A DNA stretch of 64,000 nucleotides, from NCBI RefSeq assembly GCF_945605565.1, contig NZ_OX216966.1:5014001-5078000 (forward strand). The letters run 5' to 3'. The notes beneath the pieces were generated by a model. It worked only from the letters and a program-made list of their open reading frames with translations. It ran no database searches and was not told where the DNA came from. The stretch comes from Paenibacillus dendritiformis (GTDB taxonomy: Bacteria > Bacillota > Bacilli > Paenibacillales > Paenibacillaceae). Shown piece after piece: positions 19,015-29,200 of the stretch. Numbering within the stretch: position 1 is the stretch's first letter; every line of letters begins with the position of its first letter. The position numbers were made by a program, and so were the translations under genes.

Positions 19015-19566
19015 CTATCCGTTCGGATCAGGGCGCAGCAGCGGCTTCAGCTTGCGGAAATCATGCATCCCGTTCCGCACGGCAGCCAGCTCTGTTATGT
19101 GTTCCATCAACTTATGCGCTTCCTCGGACGCCAGCCGGTACTGTTCCTCCGCAATCCGTCCCAGGCGCAGCGCCTCATCCAATTCCTCTTCATCCAGCAA
19201 AAAAATCTGCCCTGACGGCAGCAGGACGACATCCAGGTACAGATCGTCATAATATGGAATTCCGCGCTCGTCCAATTCGGGAGGCTCGCAGATGTCCACA
19301 TACCACTGGACCACTTCTTCCTTGTCGTTCAGCATCGTCGTCACGGAATATCGCTCCCCCTGCGGGAAATGCTGCATCCAATAATAGCCGGCATCCGCCA
19401 GTACGAGCTTTCTGCCGTCCATTTTTTTGATAAGCGGCGCACGCACGGCATGGAAATGGAGCAGCGTCACATGGCCTGAAAAATCTTCGGTTACCTGATG
19501 CATAATAGCAAAATCACGCGATTCGATCCGTTTCCAGTCACTGCGGTCAGCATGTTTTCGTTTCAT
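19015..19566 (-). CDS. DUF402 family protein
   Basis: 183 residues. Contains QWYVDICEPPELDERGIPYY and DDLYLDVVLLPSGQIFLLDE, the central block of DUF402, in which acidic residues bind metal. Characterised members are nucleoside di/triphosphatases or FomD-like hydrolases, so a small phosphate hydrolase is likely. ATG 19566 follows AAAGGTTG; the longer GTG start has no ribosome binding site. Confidence 0.75.
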   Translation of the reverse strand: MKRKHADRSDWKRIESRDFAIMHQVTEDFSGHVTLLHFHAVRAPLIKKMDGRKLVLADAGYYWMQHFPQGERYSVTTMLNDKEEVVQWYVDICEPPELDERGIPYYDDLYLDVVLLPSGQIFLLDEEELDEALRLGRIAEEQYRLASEEAHKLMEHITELAAVRNGMHDFRKLKPLLRPDPNG

Positions 19567-19645
19567 GAAGTCAACCTTTCTTCTCTCCAAATACACGTTC
19601 TCCGTAAATCTCTTCCATTATACCGTTATTCAGCCAGAAAATCTG

Positions 19646-19678
19646 CAAAAAAGAACATCGCTTCCGATGTCCTTTCTT
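19646..19678 (-). terminator. Intrinsic terminator closing the type VII secretion operon
   Basis: On the minus strand, stem GGACATCG/CGATGTTC with a GAAG loop followed by six T. It lies about 27 bases after the stop of the last gene of the operon (19705). Confidence 0.88.
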
Positions 19679-19704
19679 GGCATATGAAAATCAGAGCATC
19701 ATGC

Positions 19705-20529
19705 TCACCACGACACCTCAATAAATGAGGCGTCATCCGTCAGAGCTCCGCCCTGCGGCTGATCCAGCATCCGCTGCAGCTCCGCATCCGATGGCGTTCC
19801 GCTGCAGCCGTCCAGCTCGCGCAAGCCATCCGTGTAACAGAGCAGCCGGTACGTCCCGGAGCGGGGCAGCTCCATCGTGAACAAATGCGGCGCGCCGCCG
19901 ACCGGGCCGGTTAACGTGGACCAACGCTCGCCGATCCGTATCTTGTCCTGGAACGGCGCCTTCACTTCCGTGCCGTTCACCCACAGGCGCAGACGGCAGT
20001 CGCCCTGCCATGCGAGCCACAGCCTGCCCTTGCGAAGCCCGCTGCGGCTGGCGCGCTCGATTCGGCCGCAGATGAACATCGATTCGCTTCCGCGGCGCCG
20101 CTTCTCTTCGAGCACTTCCCTCAGCAGCTGCGGCGTGCCATGAGGTATCGGCAGACCTTCTACCTCCTTCGTCGCCGGGCCGGTCAGCCCTCCGATATAG
20201 GCATGGAAGGCCTGCTCGCTCGGCGGCGCTCCCAGGTCTGCCAGCCAGCCGAGCAGCTGTTCGCCGAGGAACCGGGCGGCGAAGTCGCCCTGGTAGCTCA
20301 TGCTGACCCCGTCGCACAGCACGAAGCTGCAGCCGTTGCCCTGCAGATGCAGTCCGAGGAAGTCCTGCCCGTTCTCGCGCTGCTGGACCGTCTCCTCCGC
20401 CCGCGCATAGCCGTACCTGCACCGGTACGGGTGGTCAATGATCGTTACGGGATGCTCCGTATGCTGGGAGCACAGGATTCGCTGTACCGCCGTGTCATAC
20501 CGGGACGATTTTTTTCGGCCAATTCGCAT
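19705..20529 (-). CDS. PP2C-like protein phosphatase of the type VII locus
   Basis: 274 residues. The metal-binding signature of PP2C phosphatases can be traced: CDGV at 72-75 (in place of DGMGG), GDCR at 176-179, TDGL at 233-236 and DDAS at 265-268. Overall identity to the family seems low. ATG 20529 is preferred because GGGGAG is seven bases upstream; an in-frame ATG at 20544 has no clear site. It is the last gene of the operon, behind a vWA protein and a kinase-like membrane protein, so it probably reverses phosphorylation within the secretion machine. The FVLCDGV motif lacks the second glycine pair, so activity needs proof. Confidence 0.72.
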   Translation of the reverse strand: MRIGRKKSSRYDTAVQRILCSQHTEHPVTIIDHPYRCRYGYARAEETVQQRENGQDFLGLHLQGNGCSFVLCDGVSMSYQGDFAARFLGEQLLGWLADLGAPPSEQAFHAYIGGLTGPATKEVEGLPIPHGTPQLLREVLEEKRRRGSESMFICGRIERASRSGLRKGRLWLAWQGDCRLRLWVNGTEVKAPFQDKIRIGERWSTLTGPVGGAPHLFTMELPRSGTYRLLCYTDGLRELDGCSGTPSDAELQRMLDQPQGGALTDDASFIEVSW

Positions 20530-20546
20530 GCGCAATCTCCCCATCT

Positions 20547-21299
20547 CTACCGTACCGGCGTCGCCGCCGACATCTGGAAGCCGATGGACACGAGCTCCGA
20601 GCAGCTTCCGGGGAGCATCATGCGCGCGCCGGGAGCGAGATGATAATCCGCCTCGACCAGCATCTCCCGGTAACTCTCCGGCAGGACGGAGGACATGCTG
20701 CGCAGCTTCTCGGCATGCTCATCCTTGAATGGCGTATCCGCCATAATCCCTTTCCAGCGGCGCGGCTCCGCGATCGGCGAGCCCATAATATGATCGGATA
20801 TGAAAATATTCTCCACCAGCACATTGCCATCCGGCACGCTCATTTGCATAATCCGCTTCGCGATCGGCTCCGGGTCTTCTCCGGTCGCAACCCCGTCGGT
20901 CATATGACAGACAAGCGGAGCCGGGCAGTCCTGCATATTCGGCAGCTCCGCCTCAAGGATCCGTTCCGCCTGCCGGAATGCCTTGGCCGAATCCGAGAAC
21001 CGGACCGGCGTCAGATCCGGCAGCGATCCAAGACTGGCGATCTCGTCGATGCCCTTGATGCCGTTCAGCAAATCGTACACATCGTCGCTGTAGGCCAGTA
21101 TGGCCAGACGGTACCGGGGCGTAAGCCGATTGCCCTTGGTGGATCGGAACACCATCTGCCGTATCGCCAAGGACAGCGCTTCGTATACAATGTCAATCCG
21201 GCGCTTGCCGTCCATCAGCATATTCATCGAAGCGCTGATGTCAATAAGATAAATAATGAGCGCCGGCGTCCGTTGGGAAGCTTGAATGGTATAATTCAT
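20547..21299 (-). CDS. von Willebrand factor A domain protein of the type VII locus
   Basis: 250 residues. The vWA MIDAS motif DISAS is at 20-24 after a hydrophobic strand, with the conserved Thr and Asp supplied by later loops (LTPVRFSD, HMTDG). The domain covers about 10-200. No signal peptide or membrane span, so it acts in the cytoplasm. The frame can be extended to GTG 21314, but AGAGGTG spaces better to ATG 21299. It stands between kinase-like and phosphatase-like genes; such vWA-kinase-PP2C groups also occur in type VI and tellurite-type operons, where vWA proteins act as adaptors. Confidence 0.8.
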   Translation of the reverse strand: MNYTIQASQRTPALIIYLIDISASMNMLMDGKRRIDIVYEALSLAIRQMVFRSTKGNRLTPRYRLAILAYSDDVYDLLNGIKGIDEIASLGSLPDLTPVRFSDSAKAFRQAERILEAELPNMQDCPAPLVCHMTDGVATGEDPEPIAKRIMQMSVPDGNVLVENIFISDHIMGSPIAEPRRWKGIMADTPFKDEHAEKLRSMSSVLPESYREMLVEADYHLAPGARMMLPGSCSELVSIGFQMSAATPVR

Positions 21300-21338
21300 C
21301 CGCTTCGGTGTCACCTCTGTTCTGTCATGCTTTCCGGA

Positions 21339-23291
21339 CTATATATCGGGAAGCTCATGCTCCCGATCTTTCAAATATTTATAAATATGTCCCGCCCGGG
21401 CGGACATCGAAGGCTTCTTATTGAAATAATCGGGATCCTTCTCGTAGCGCTTGGCGAATTCCAGCGCGCTCGTGCGCGCCTTGTCATGATTATCCCGCTT
21501 GGCGGAATTGTAGGCCTTGTTATAGGAGGCCACGAGCAGAACCGCATCCCGCTCCCGAATCCGCTTCAGCTCCTCCTCCTGCTCCTTGCGCTTGCGGGCC
21601 TCTTCCCCCTGCTTGCGCTTCTGCGCCTCGGCCTGCTGCTGCTTCCACTGGAGGTACTTCTCATATTTCGCTTGCTTGTCATACTTCTCCTGAAGCTTCT
21701 TCCGCTCTTCTTCCTTCTTCTTCTGTTCGGCCCGCTTCTTCTCTGCCAGCCTCTGCTGCTCCAGCTTCTTCCGCTCCTGCTCCTTCTTCGCTTCATCCTC
21801 CCGCTGGGCCGCCAGCCGCGCCTCTTCCTCCTGCTTGCGGCGGGCTTCCTCCTCCGCTTGCTTGCGGGCCAGCTCCGCCTCTTCCCGCTGCTTCGCGGCC
21901 AACGCCTCCTGCTGCTCCTTCACCTTCAGCGCGTCGGCTTGCAGCATATTATACACCAGCGGACTCGCGCCGAGCAGCAGCACGACGATGCCGGCCGCCA
22001 GCAGCGCGGTGGTTCTGCGGCGCATCCACGGGCGCTTCCCGGACGGGGCCTGCTCCGCGCGCAGCCGTTCCTGCAAGCCAGCGACAGCGGCCGCCAGTTC
22101 AACCTCCATCGGACTTCCGGCAGAGACGAAATGATGGGCCGAACGGTACACATCAAGCGCGCTCTGCCATTGCCCCTTCTTCTCGAGCTCCCTGGCCTGG
22201 TTGAACAGACGATCGACCACATTCGGATCGGAAGGGTCGGACTCGCCGGAAGCGGTCAACGGCGGAACCGGGTCCTGCCCGGCCGGTTCGGACTCCAGCC
22301 TGACCTCCGGCGTCCCGCCATCAGGCTGAGGCTGAGACTGCACTGCGACCGGCTCGTCAGCGGACAAGCCGGACAAAATAATGAGCCATTCGCCGAAGGT
22401 CGGGCAGCTGCTCAAGTCCTGGCTCTCCCATGCCCGGACGAACAGCTCGGCAATCTTCGTCCCCCAGCGCTCTTCCAGCGAGCGCTTCATTAACCCGTAC
22501 CGCTCGCAGGCGGTCTGCATTTCATGCTGATCGAAATAGCTCTCTCCCCATGCTCGCCCGATGACTCTATCGTCGGACCATCCGAGCATCTCGGCCAGAA
22601 TGACCGCTCCGGCGAACCGATCCGCATACGCGCTCCACAATCCGCTTTGAACGGTGCGGTGCGCCGCATAGCCCGGCGAACCGGCGAGAAGCACGTCCGG
22701 CCGGTCCAGCTTCGGGCTGTACATCTGCTCCACGTCGACGAGCTCGATCTTGGAGCCGTTGCGATGCTTGTTAACTTCCGAAAAAAACGGAAGCAATACG
22801 TTCGGCGCAGACAAATCACAGTGAGCCAATCCTTTTTGCTCCATCCCTGAGCAGATCTGCGCTAGGGATGTCGCCAGCTCAAGGCTTTCCCGCCGGGTAA
22901 GGGCCCGCTGGGCTGCGATAATATCCAACCAGGTAGGGCCATGTACCCATGGCATCAGCACCGCATATAACAGGTCGGTATGCGCCTGGATGATTCCTCC
23001 GTTTTTTTCAGGAGTCAAGATGTGCCGCTTGCATACGCTAAGCCCGGGCAGAACGCTGTACGCATCCAGCTGCTCCGACTGGTAGACCATGGCCGGTATG
23101 CGGTATTTCGGAAAGAACACCTTGAGCGCCTTCATCTCCTGCATGTCGCCGTCATGCGGGATCAATTGGTATACGATTCCTTGCCTTCCGGCCTGCGCGT
23201 AAGCCAGACCGGGAGCAGCCGGGTGCTCTCCAATGAGATAATCGGCTCCGTACAGCCGGATCGAATCTCCCGGATTCGGCTGAAATGACAT
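21339..23291 (-). CDS. Kinase-like membrane protein with coiled-coil tail (possible EssB counterpart)
   Basis: 650 residues. Residues 10-300 form a protein-kinase-like domain: ALKVFF (lysine strand), HCDLSAPNVLL at about 157 (the HRDLKPEN loop with catalytic Asp and Asn kept), and DVEQ instead of DFG. Residues 358-400 look like a TPR pair. One membrane span lies at about 428-450 (ALLAAGIVVLLLGASPLVY), followed by a very long Lys/Glu/Gln-rich coiled coil (about 455-590) and a helical end. Start ATG 23291 follows GGGGGG; an ATG 21 bases upstream is the alternative. EssB/YukC of Firmicute systems is also a kinase-fold/TM/helical protein, and no other EssB gene is present. Confidence 0.78.
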   Translation of the reverse strand: MSFQPNPGDSIRLYGADYLIGEHPAAPGLAYAQAGRQGIVYQLIPHDGDMQEMKALKVFFPKYRIPAMVYQSEQLDAYSVLPGLSVCKRHILTPEKNGGIIQAHTDLLYAVLMPWVHGPTWLDIIAAQRALTRRESLELATSLAQICSGMEQKGLAHCDLSAPNVLLPFFSEVNKHRNGSKIELVDVEQMYSPKLDRPDVLLAGSPGYAAHRTVQSGLWSAYADRFAGAVILAEMLGWSDDRVIGRAWGESYFDQHEMQTACERYGLMKRSLEERWGTKIAELFVRAWESQDLSSCPTFGEWLIILSGLSADEPVAVQSQPQPDGGTPEVRLESEPAGQDPVPPLTASGESDPSDPNVVDRLFNQARELEKKGQWQSALDVYRSAHHFVSAGSPMEVELAAAVAGLQERLRAEQAPSGKRPWMRRRTTALLAAGIVVLLLGASPLVYNMLQADALKVKEQQEALAAKQREEAELARKQAEEEARRKQEEEARLAAQREDEAKKEQERKKLEQQRLAEKKRAEQKKKEEERKKLQEKYDKQAKYEKYLQWKQQQAEAQKRKQGEEARKRKEQEEELKRIRERDAVLLVASYNKAYNSAKRDNHDKARTSALEFAKRYEKDPDYFNKKPSMSARAGHIYKYLKDREHELPDI

Positions 23292-23417
23292 TCCCCATCC
23301 CCCCGTGGTCATTCAGGTTACCTAATGCGGCATACTGCAAGAAAACCGGGAGTCGCTACAACGCCCGGTTTTCTTATCAGGTTCATGCGCAGCGGCAGCA
23401 CAGCCCCGCATTCCGTA

Positions 23418-23693
23418 TTAGCGCTGTTGGTCGATTGTGCGGAACTTGTTCGCAATCGCGCGCAGTTCTTCGCTGATGCCGTTCAGCGTCTGAACGAAAG
23501 CCTGCATCTGTCTGCTCGCTTCCTGGAACTCCTGGAAGAAGCGTTGCTTCGTCATCCCTTCCCATTGACCTTCCATGCCTTGAATCGCTTGCGTCAGGCT
23601 GGAGACCACCTGTTGGCTTTGCTCTCCGCCCTGCTTGAATTGATTCGCGACCTGGTCCACTTGTTCAGGTGTAATTAAAATTCGGCCTGCCAT
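23418..23693 (-). CDS. esxA: WXG100 family secreted protein (EsxA-like)
   Basis: 91 residues with the central WEG turn at 44-46 between two amphipathic helices (TPEQVDQVANQFKQGG..., QRFFQEFQEASRQMQAF). Family members are small dimeric substrates exported by type VII secretion and required for the machine. The C-terminal end KFRTIDQQR lacks a clear YxxxD/E signal, which may be given by a partner. RBS AAAGGAGG. Confidence 0.93.
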   Translation of the reverse strand: MAGRILITPEQVDQVANQFKQGGEQSQQVVSSLTQAIQGMEGQWEGMTKQRFFQEFQEASRQMQAFVQTLNGISEELRAIANKFRTIDQQR

Positions 23694-23800
23694 TATTAAC
23701 TTCCTCCTTTGGAAATGGATAGGATAAATGCTAGGTCAATTGTACATGAATTCCATTCCTACTCGGTAAGAGGCCCCGGACCTAATTTCCATATTACCTT

Positions 23801-24103
23801 TTACTTAGCCGATGAAACATCCTGGAGGATTTTTTGAAACGCTTCTTCTTCATAGTTCGAAAAACCTACATGGGCGACAACGTCGATATCCTCATGATTG
23901 AATAAAAAGGAAAAGTTCTCGTCTATGTATCCTTCCGGATAGACGACGCCCAAATAATCAAACAGACGATTCGTCTTGATTTGAAGCTGCTTGCGGCCAT
24001 ATATCATCAATTTCTTACTTCCGTCGCGCAGCAATACGACCGAGCCCAGCGGAAGTAACGTCTTTTCATGTGTAGGACGGAGTTGTTCTGCTTGATTCTT
24101 CAA
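23801..24103 (-). CDS. DUF4176 family protein of the type VII locus
   Basis: 100 residues with LLPLGSVVLLRDGSKKLMIYGR, DYLGVVYPEGYI and FLFNHEDIDVVAHVGFSNYEEE, the full DUF4176 pattern. DUF4176 proteins are recurrent neighbours of WXG/LXG genes in Firmicutes and are thought to assist or regulate substrates. Cytoplasmic by sequence. Lies between the WXG-headed effector candidate and the WXG100 gene. Confidence 0.85.
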   Translation of the reverse strand: MKNQAEQLRPTHEKTLLPLGSVVLLRDGSKKLMIYGRKQLQIKTNRLFDYLGVVYPEGYIDENFSFLFNHEDIDVVAHVGFSNYEEEAFQKILQDVSSAK

Positions 24104-24145
24104 ATCGCACCCTTCCCTTCTCTGTTCAATTGCGCCTCTGACCCG

Positions 24146-25339
24146 TTAAGATCCGGTCCCGGGGAACCATTTTCCAAGCCCCCCGAACGTGTCCGAGACG
24201 GAATCGGCGATGCGCTTCGCTGTCTTCGTCGTTCCGCTCTTTACCGCCTTCACTCCGTCAGCCACCGTGTCCGAGACGGATTGCACTTTCGTTGAGAGCG
24301 ACTTCGCCCCTCCCGACACCGAGTCGGATACGCTGTCCACGACGCCGTCTACCGCGTCCACCGCGTAGGTTTTCAATGACTTGCCGTTAATCGTAACTTC
24401 TGATGCCATCGAAATGACCGCACCCGCGGCCAATCCGACGCCGGCCCCGACGATGGTGCCTCCCACCGGGACGACAGAGCCGACATAAGCGCCGACGGCG
24501 GCGCTGGCTGCCATCGTGCCCAGGCCGAGCGAACCGTTCACTACGCCGCTTGCCACCGCGCGGCTGGCCCCTCCTGCTTCGTAATCCGTCATGACGGCGG
24601 TTCCCGTGTCATAGGCGAGGCCGGCATAGCCCAGCTTCGCGCTCCATCCCTTGAGCGAGAAGGCTTCCTTCATCGCGATGCCCGGATCGACGAACTTCCA
24701 TACGTTGCGGTGATTGGACGCGTTGGAAGCGGCGTACCGCGTGCCGCGAATCCCTTCCGACAGCGCGTAATCGGATCGGGCCCCGCTGATGCTGACATAA
24801 CCGTCCCCCCGCACATTGACGTTGAATTTGTCACGGTGCATGCGCAGCATATCATAGCCGCCCTTGCCGAAGCCATACAACTGGGCTTCCGTCGGCTTCC
24901 AGCTTAAGCCGATGGTGGTTCCCCCTCCGTTCATCGCGCGAACGGCCGAATTCGGATTCGAGATCGTCCCGAGCCCCGGCGCAACCCCCGGAAGGATAAG
25001 AGACGTTCCCCCCATCATGATGCCGCTGAATATAGCTGTCGCCGATCCGATTTTTGACCCTGGCGGCAAAATGCTGTTCGTCTGCTGATCGGCCGTCTGG
25101 AATTGCTCCGCTTTCGTACTGATTTGCTTGCCCAGCTCGAACAACAACTCGTGAATCTGGGAAGACAGACGCGATGCCTGCTGCCATTCTTCCATGACGG
25201 ATGTCTTGATAGAAGACTCCCATGTCAACGTGTGCAGCGCCTGACTCAGAGACGATTGTATAGATTGTATTTGTTCCGCCGCAATTTGAAGCTGACGGCC
25301 CAAATCACGGAGCGCATCCGGATATACGAGAATACGCAT
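24146..25339 (-). CDS. WXG-headed candidate type VII effector with glycine-rich membrane segment
   Basis: 397 residues. Residues 1-90 have WXG100 form with a WES turn at 40-42 and long amphipathic helices. The middle (about 100-240) is not recognised. Residues about 260-310 are a hydrophobic glycine/alanine-rich hairpin (GLGTMAASAAVGAYVGSVVP, GGTIVGAGVGLAAGAVI), and the tail contains repeated DSVSD/DTVAD amphipathic units. This fits a secreted protein that inserts in membranes, but no toxin domain is identified. ATG 25339 has GGAAGG eight bases upstream; GTG 25348 is the alternative. It overlaps the preceding gene closely. Confidence 0.7.
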   Translation of the reverse strand: MRILVYPDALRDLGRQLQIAAEQIQSIQSSLSQALHTLTWESSIKTSVMEEWQQASRLSSQIHELLFELGKQISTKAEQFQTADQQTNSILPPGSKIGSATAIFSGIMMGGTSLILPGVAPGLGTISNPNSAVRAMNGGGTTIGLSWKPTEAQLYGFGKGGYDMLRMHRDKFNVNVRGDGYVSISGARSDYALSEGIRGTRYAASNASNHRNVWKFVDPGIAMKEAFSLKGWSAKLGYAGLAYDTGTAVMTDYEAGGASRAVASGVVNGSLGLGTMAASAAVGAYVGSVVPVGGTIVGAGVGLAAGAVISMASEVTINGKSLKTYAVDAVDGVVDSVSDSVSGGAKSLSTKVQSVSDTVADGVKAVKSGTTKTAKRIADSVSDTFGGLGKWFPGTGS

Positions 25340-25344
25340 CGTTG

Positions 25345-26202
25345 TCACCTTCCCTCATCTTTTGCGAGCTGCCGGTCCCACTGCACGAACATTTGGGCAA
25401 ATTGCTCCTTTGTCGTCGGCGTGGCCGTCAACCAATCTTCGTCACCTTTAGAGCTTTTGCGGATCAGCCAGTTGCATGAATCGCCAATAATGAACGCCAG
25501 CCCCTGAACGTCCCAATCCTGCTCATTCCAGACCAGGAAGAGGAATTCTCCTTCCGCAACTTTATTTTTCATCGAGCGGGCCAGGGCGAGTGCCCCTTCT
25601 TCCTCTCCGTCGAACGTCATCAATTGGCATGTCATTTGCTCGACGGTCAGTTGGGGCGCCTGCTCATACAGCTTGTGAAAGTGCCTTTTGGACAAAATCA
25701 CCGAGGTCATATCCGTCTCCGGCTGGTCGGCCCAGCGCATCCTCTCGATAAGCTCATGGCATGCCTCTTCCACCGATCCGATCTCATAGAGCGTATACCG
25801 GTTCGGATCTTCATTGCACCGCACGCGCTGGATGACCATCTCATCCGTCATGTGGAGGTACCCTTCGAACGCTTCGCCCGCATGGGAGTACCTGACCCAG
25901 CATGACCGCTTGGCCAGCCCGGTAACGGCGACGCTGGAAAACACATGCGGGGGCATGGACAGCTCCACCCCGTTCGGCTCTTCCATCAAATATCCCTTTT
26001 TCAGCAGAGCTGACTTGGCCCGGTCCCATTCTTCCGCAATCTCGTCCGTCAAATATCCGCGAAACGGATCTTCGATACCCAATAAACGGTCAGAACCGAT
26101 AATACCGGTCAGGAAGTACAACTCCTTCGCATCCAGCGTAATGCTATCTCTCATCATTTTCTCTTCTTTGTCAACATCATCTGTCGTCATCAATTCATGC
26201 AC
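25345..26202 (-). CDS. Unrecognised type VII-associated protein, possible substrate chaperone
   Basis: 285 residues, no signal peptide or membrane span. It opens with LDAKELYFLTGIIGSDRLLG, then paired beta-rich repeats, and has overall size and alternating pattern like EspG chaperones of mycobacterial ESX systems; the likeness is only visual. It starts 7 bases after the ATPase gene and its stop lies directly before the effector gene, so tight coupling to that effector is expected. Chaperone or immunity function are both possible. Confidence 0.6.
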   Translation of the reverse strand: MHELMTTDDVDKEEKMMRDSITLDAKELYFLTGIIGSDRLLGIEDPFRGYLTDEIAEEWDRAKSALLKKGYLMEEPNGVELSMPPHVFSSVAVTGLAKRSCWVRYSHAGEAFEGYLHMTDEMVIQRVRCNEDPNRYTLYEIGSVEEACHELIERMRWADQPETDMTSVILSKRHFHKLYEQAPQLTVEQMTCQLMTFDGEEEGALALARSMKNKVAEGEFLFLVWNEQDWDVQGLAFIIGDSCNWLIRKSSKGDEDWLTATPTTKEQFAQMFVQWDRQLAKDEGR

Positions 26203-26208
26203 CCCCCA

Positions 26209-29200
26209 TCAGACCGGTACATTCCATCGTTCGCGAATTCGTTCTGACCATTCATTTGGAGTCCACGACTCGGTATATGGAAAAGCGGCTTTCAATTTGG
26301 TAAATTTGCGTCGCATAAAATATCCTTGTCCCGGCGGCAGCATCTTCGTTCCGGAGCTGCCGCTGTTCGATTCGGAGATCGGCAGGCGCAGGAAGGACAG
26401 GTCGTTCGCGTCGATCGTTCCGAACAGGAATCCCGATTGGGACGCCTTCACATCATTGAACCAATCGACGCCGAAGGTCGGGAACTCCGATGGAACTCCA
26501 GCCAGCACGACATGGACATTCCGGTCCCGGCCCTGCCGCACAATGGCAGACAGCTGATCCTTTACAGAAAAATCAGTCAACTGTTTGCATAAATCATCGG
26601 CATCGTCCATTACAAGCAAAAGGGCCGGCTCATGCGCTTCCTTCGTCCGGTTCTGTACTTGATCATATATCATCTGCACGAGGAATGGAATCTCTTCTTC
26701 CCGCGCTGCGACTCCTTTGACATGAGGAAGACCGGACAACCGGCTGATTCCTTCCCCGCCGAACCGGGTATCGACCGCATAGATATGAAGCCGCCCCGGG
26801 GAGACATGATAAGCCAGCGACAGCATCCAGCTCGACAGGAACGACGTTTTGCCGCTCTCCATCGGACTGGCTACCACGAAATGAGGGCCTTCCTTCAAAT
26901 CGATAAGGAACGGTTCCAGGTCATCCGAACGGAGGCCGACCGGCACCCGGTACAAGCCTTCGCTGCCGTCCTGAGCACGTCTTCCCGGCTCCTGGAGCAG
27001 TTCCGGCAGCCGGACCAGCTCCGGAAGCGGCCGGATCGGCGGCGCTTCCTTGCCGCTCCACGCCTCCTTGATCGACTTCATCTCGGCGCGAAGCCGCAGG
27101 ATCCGCTCGGTCTCGTCCGGTCCGCTGGACGGCAGCGCCGTCTGGAATTCAAGCGGCGGCACGGCCCCCTTCACCAGCCCGCGCCCCGGCGGAAGCTGCG
27201 CTGGCGCCTTCGTCGGCCGTCCGACCGCGAAATAGTAGTCGCTCGGATCGGCAAGCTCGAACGACACCGCCTGCGGAATATTGCTGCGCACCTTCTCAAA
27301 AATATCGGTTACGCGGTTCGCCGTAATCACGAACGTGATGGCGAGACTTCCGCCCTCGCGCAGCAAATACTCCAGCAGCTCGTTCTCCTCCGGATAGGTC
27401 GTCCGGAAGTTCAAGTACCCGTCGATGACGACGACGAGATGCGGCACCTGTTCGCGGGCCGCTCTCCGATAGGAGGCGATCGTCTTGACTCCCGCTTCCG
27501 ATATCATTTCTTTGCGCTCGGCCAGCTGCTGCCCCAGGTAGCGGAACAACCGCTTGATGCGGTCTTCCTCCTCCGCCAGCATGACTGAACCGATATGAGG
27601 CAATTGGGCAATGTCCTTCATCATCCGACCCATGTCCACGACATAGCCATGCCACCGCTCCGGCGTGAATTGCTTCGCAAGCGACATCAGCAAGGACTGG
27701 ACGAAGGTCGTCTTCCCTGTGCCCGGCATGCCGTATACGGCGAGATGTCCCTGCTCCATGCTCATATGGAGCGGCTCCTGCCGCTGCTGCATCAGATCGT
27801 CGACCAAGCCGACCGCAGCCCGCAGCTCGGTCTCCGGATGCTCCGCCTGCCATGGCCCTTCCGGTTCCTCCCGGCGCAGCGCCAGAACTTCATCCAATTC
27901 CAGATGCTCCGGCAGCGGCGGGAGCCAAGGGCCCGGAAGCCGCTCAATCCCCTCGCGGCGGGCCGTCTCAGCCACATGGTCGATGAACACTTGAAGCTGC
28001 TTCGGCGGTTCCTTCTCCATCAGCGCGGAGGAGAGCTCCTCTCCGGTCAGCAGCGGTTCCCGCTTGCCGTTCAGCCTGACCTCATATATCTGGACAGGCG
28101 AGGCGTCTTCATCCTTGCGCTTCACCAGATAGGGCGCCCCGCTCCAGGCGAACTGCATCTCTTCGAACACTTCATCGCTGCCAACCTGGAAGTAGCCTCT
28201 CCCGGGATTGGTAATCCAGGCGGCATTCGGTATTTTGAGCATATCCCGGCTGTCCCCTTCGCTCTGAACCCGCAGGCAGATGCGGAAGCGGGTATTGCTC
28301 CATATTTTCTCGTCAACGACGCCAGCCGGCTTCTGCGTTGCCAGGATGAGGTGGACACCGAGCGTCCGGCCGATCGTGGCGATGCTGATCAACTCATCCA
28401 TGAACTCCGGCTGATCCTTCTTCAATTGGGCGAATTCATCGATAATGATGACCAAATGCGGAAGCGGATGCTCCGCCCGCCGGTCCGACCGGTAATATTC
28501 ATCGATATGCTGCAAATTCCCGGCATCATTCAAGATGCGCTGCCGGCGGATCAGCTCCGCCCGGAGCGACACCTTGGCCCGCTCGATCAAGCTGTCGTCC
28601 AGATTCGTTATCGTGCCTACGACATGCGGCAGATCGACGAACGTGTTCGACATGCCGCCGCCCTTGTAGTCAATCAGCATGAACGCAAGCTCATGGGGAT
28701 GGAACTCGGCGGCCAGCGAAGCGATGAGCGACTGGATGACCTCGCTCTTCCCCGAACCGGTCGTGCCCGCGATCAGGCCGTGCGGCCCATGTCCCTTGCG
28801 CTCGATCTTGTCGTGCAAATTGAGCATGATCTTCTTGCTTCCGGCGCGCACGCCGACCGGAACCGGCAGCGTGTCGGGATAGCGGTTCTTCCGCCAGCGC
28901 GAAGCTGCGTCCAGTTGGCCGATCTCCTTCACGCCCAGCATCTCGAACAGCGTCAGCACGGTAGGGATATCAGAGGCGGCTGATCGCTTCAGACGAATTG
29001 GCGCCATATAGCGGGCCAGCGTGTCCATCCCTTCCAGAGACATAAGATCGGCGGAAAAGGCATGCCGAACAATGCCTTCTTCTTCCGTCTTATGCGTATA
29101 TGTTCCTTCGGATTCGCCTACTTCCACGATGAGCTGGCACTGCATCGGCAGGCGCTCCTTGCTCTCCGAGAGCACAATCGTGCAAGCGTCGATTCGGCCC

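Noticed and set aside
20640-22493. 617-codon plus-strand frame, leucine-rich
   Set aside because: It lies wholly opposite the kinase-like/coiled-coil and vWA genes; its leucine runs are the complement of the Glu/Lys/Gln codons of the coiled coil. No ribosome binding site.
27595-28983. 462-codon plus-strand frame
   Set aside because: Antisense to the EssC/EccC ATPase, which has all its motifs intact.
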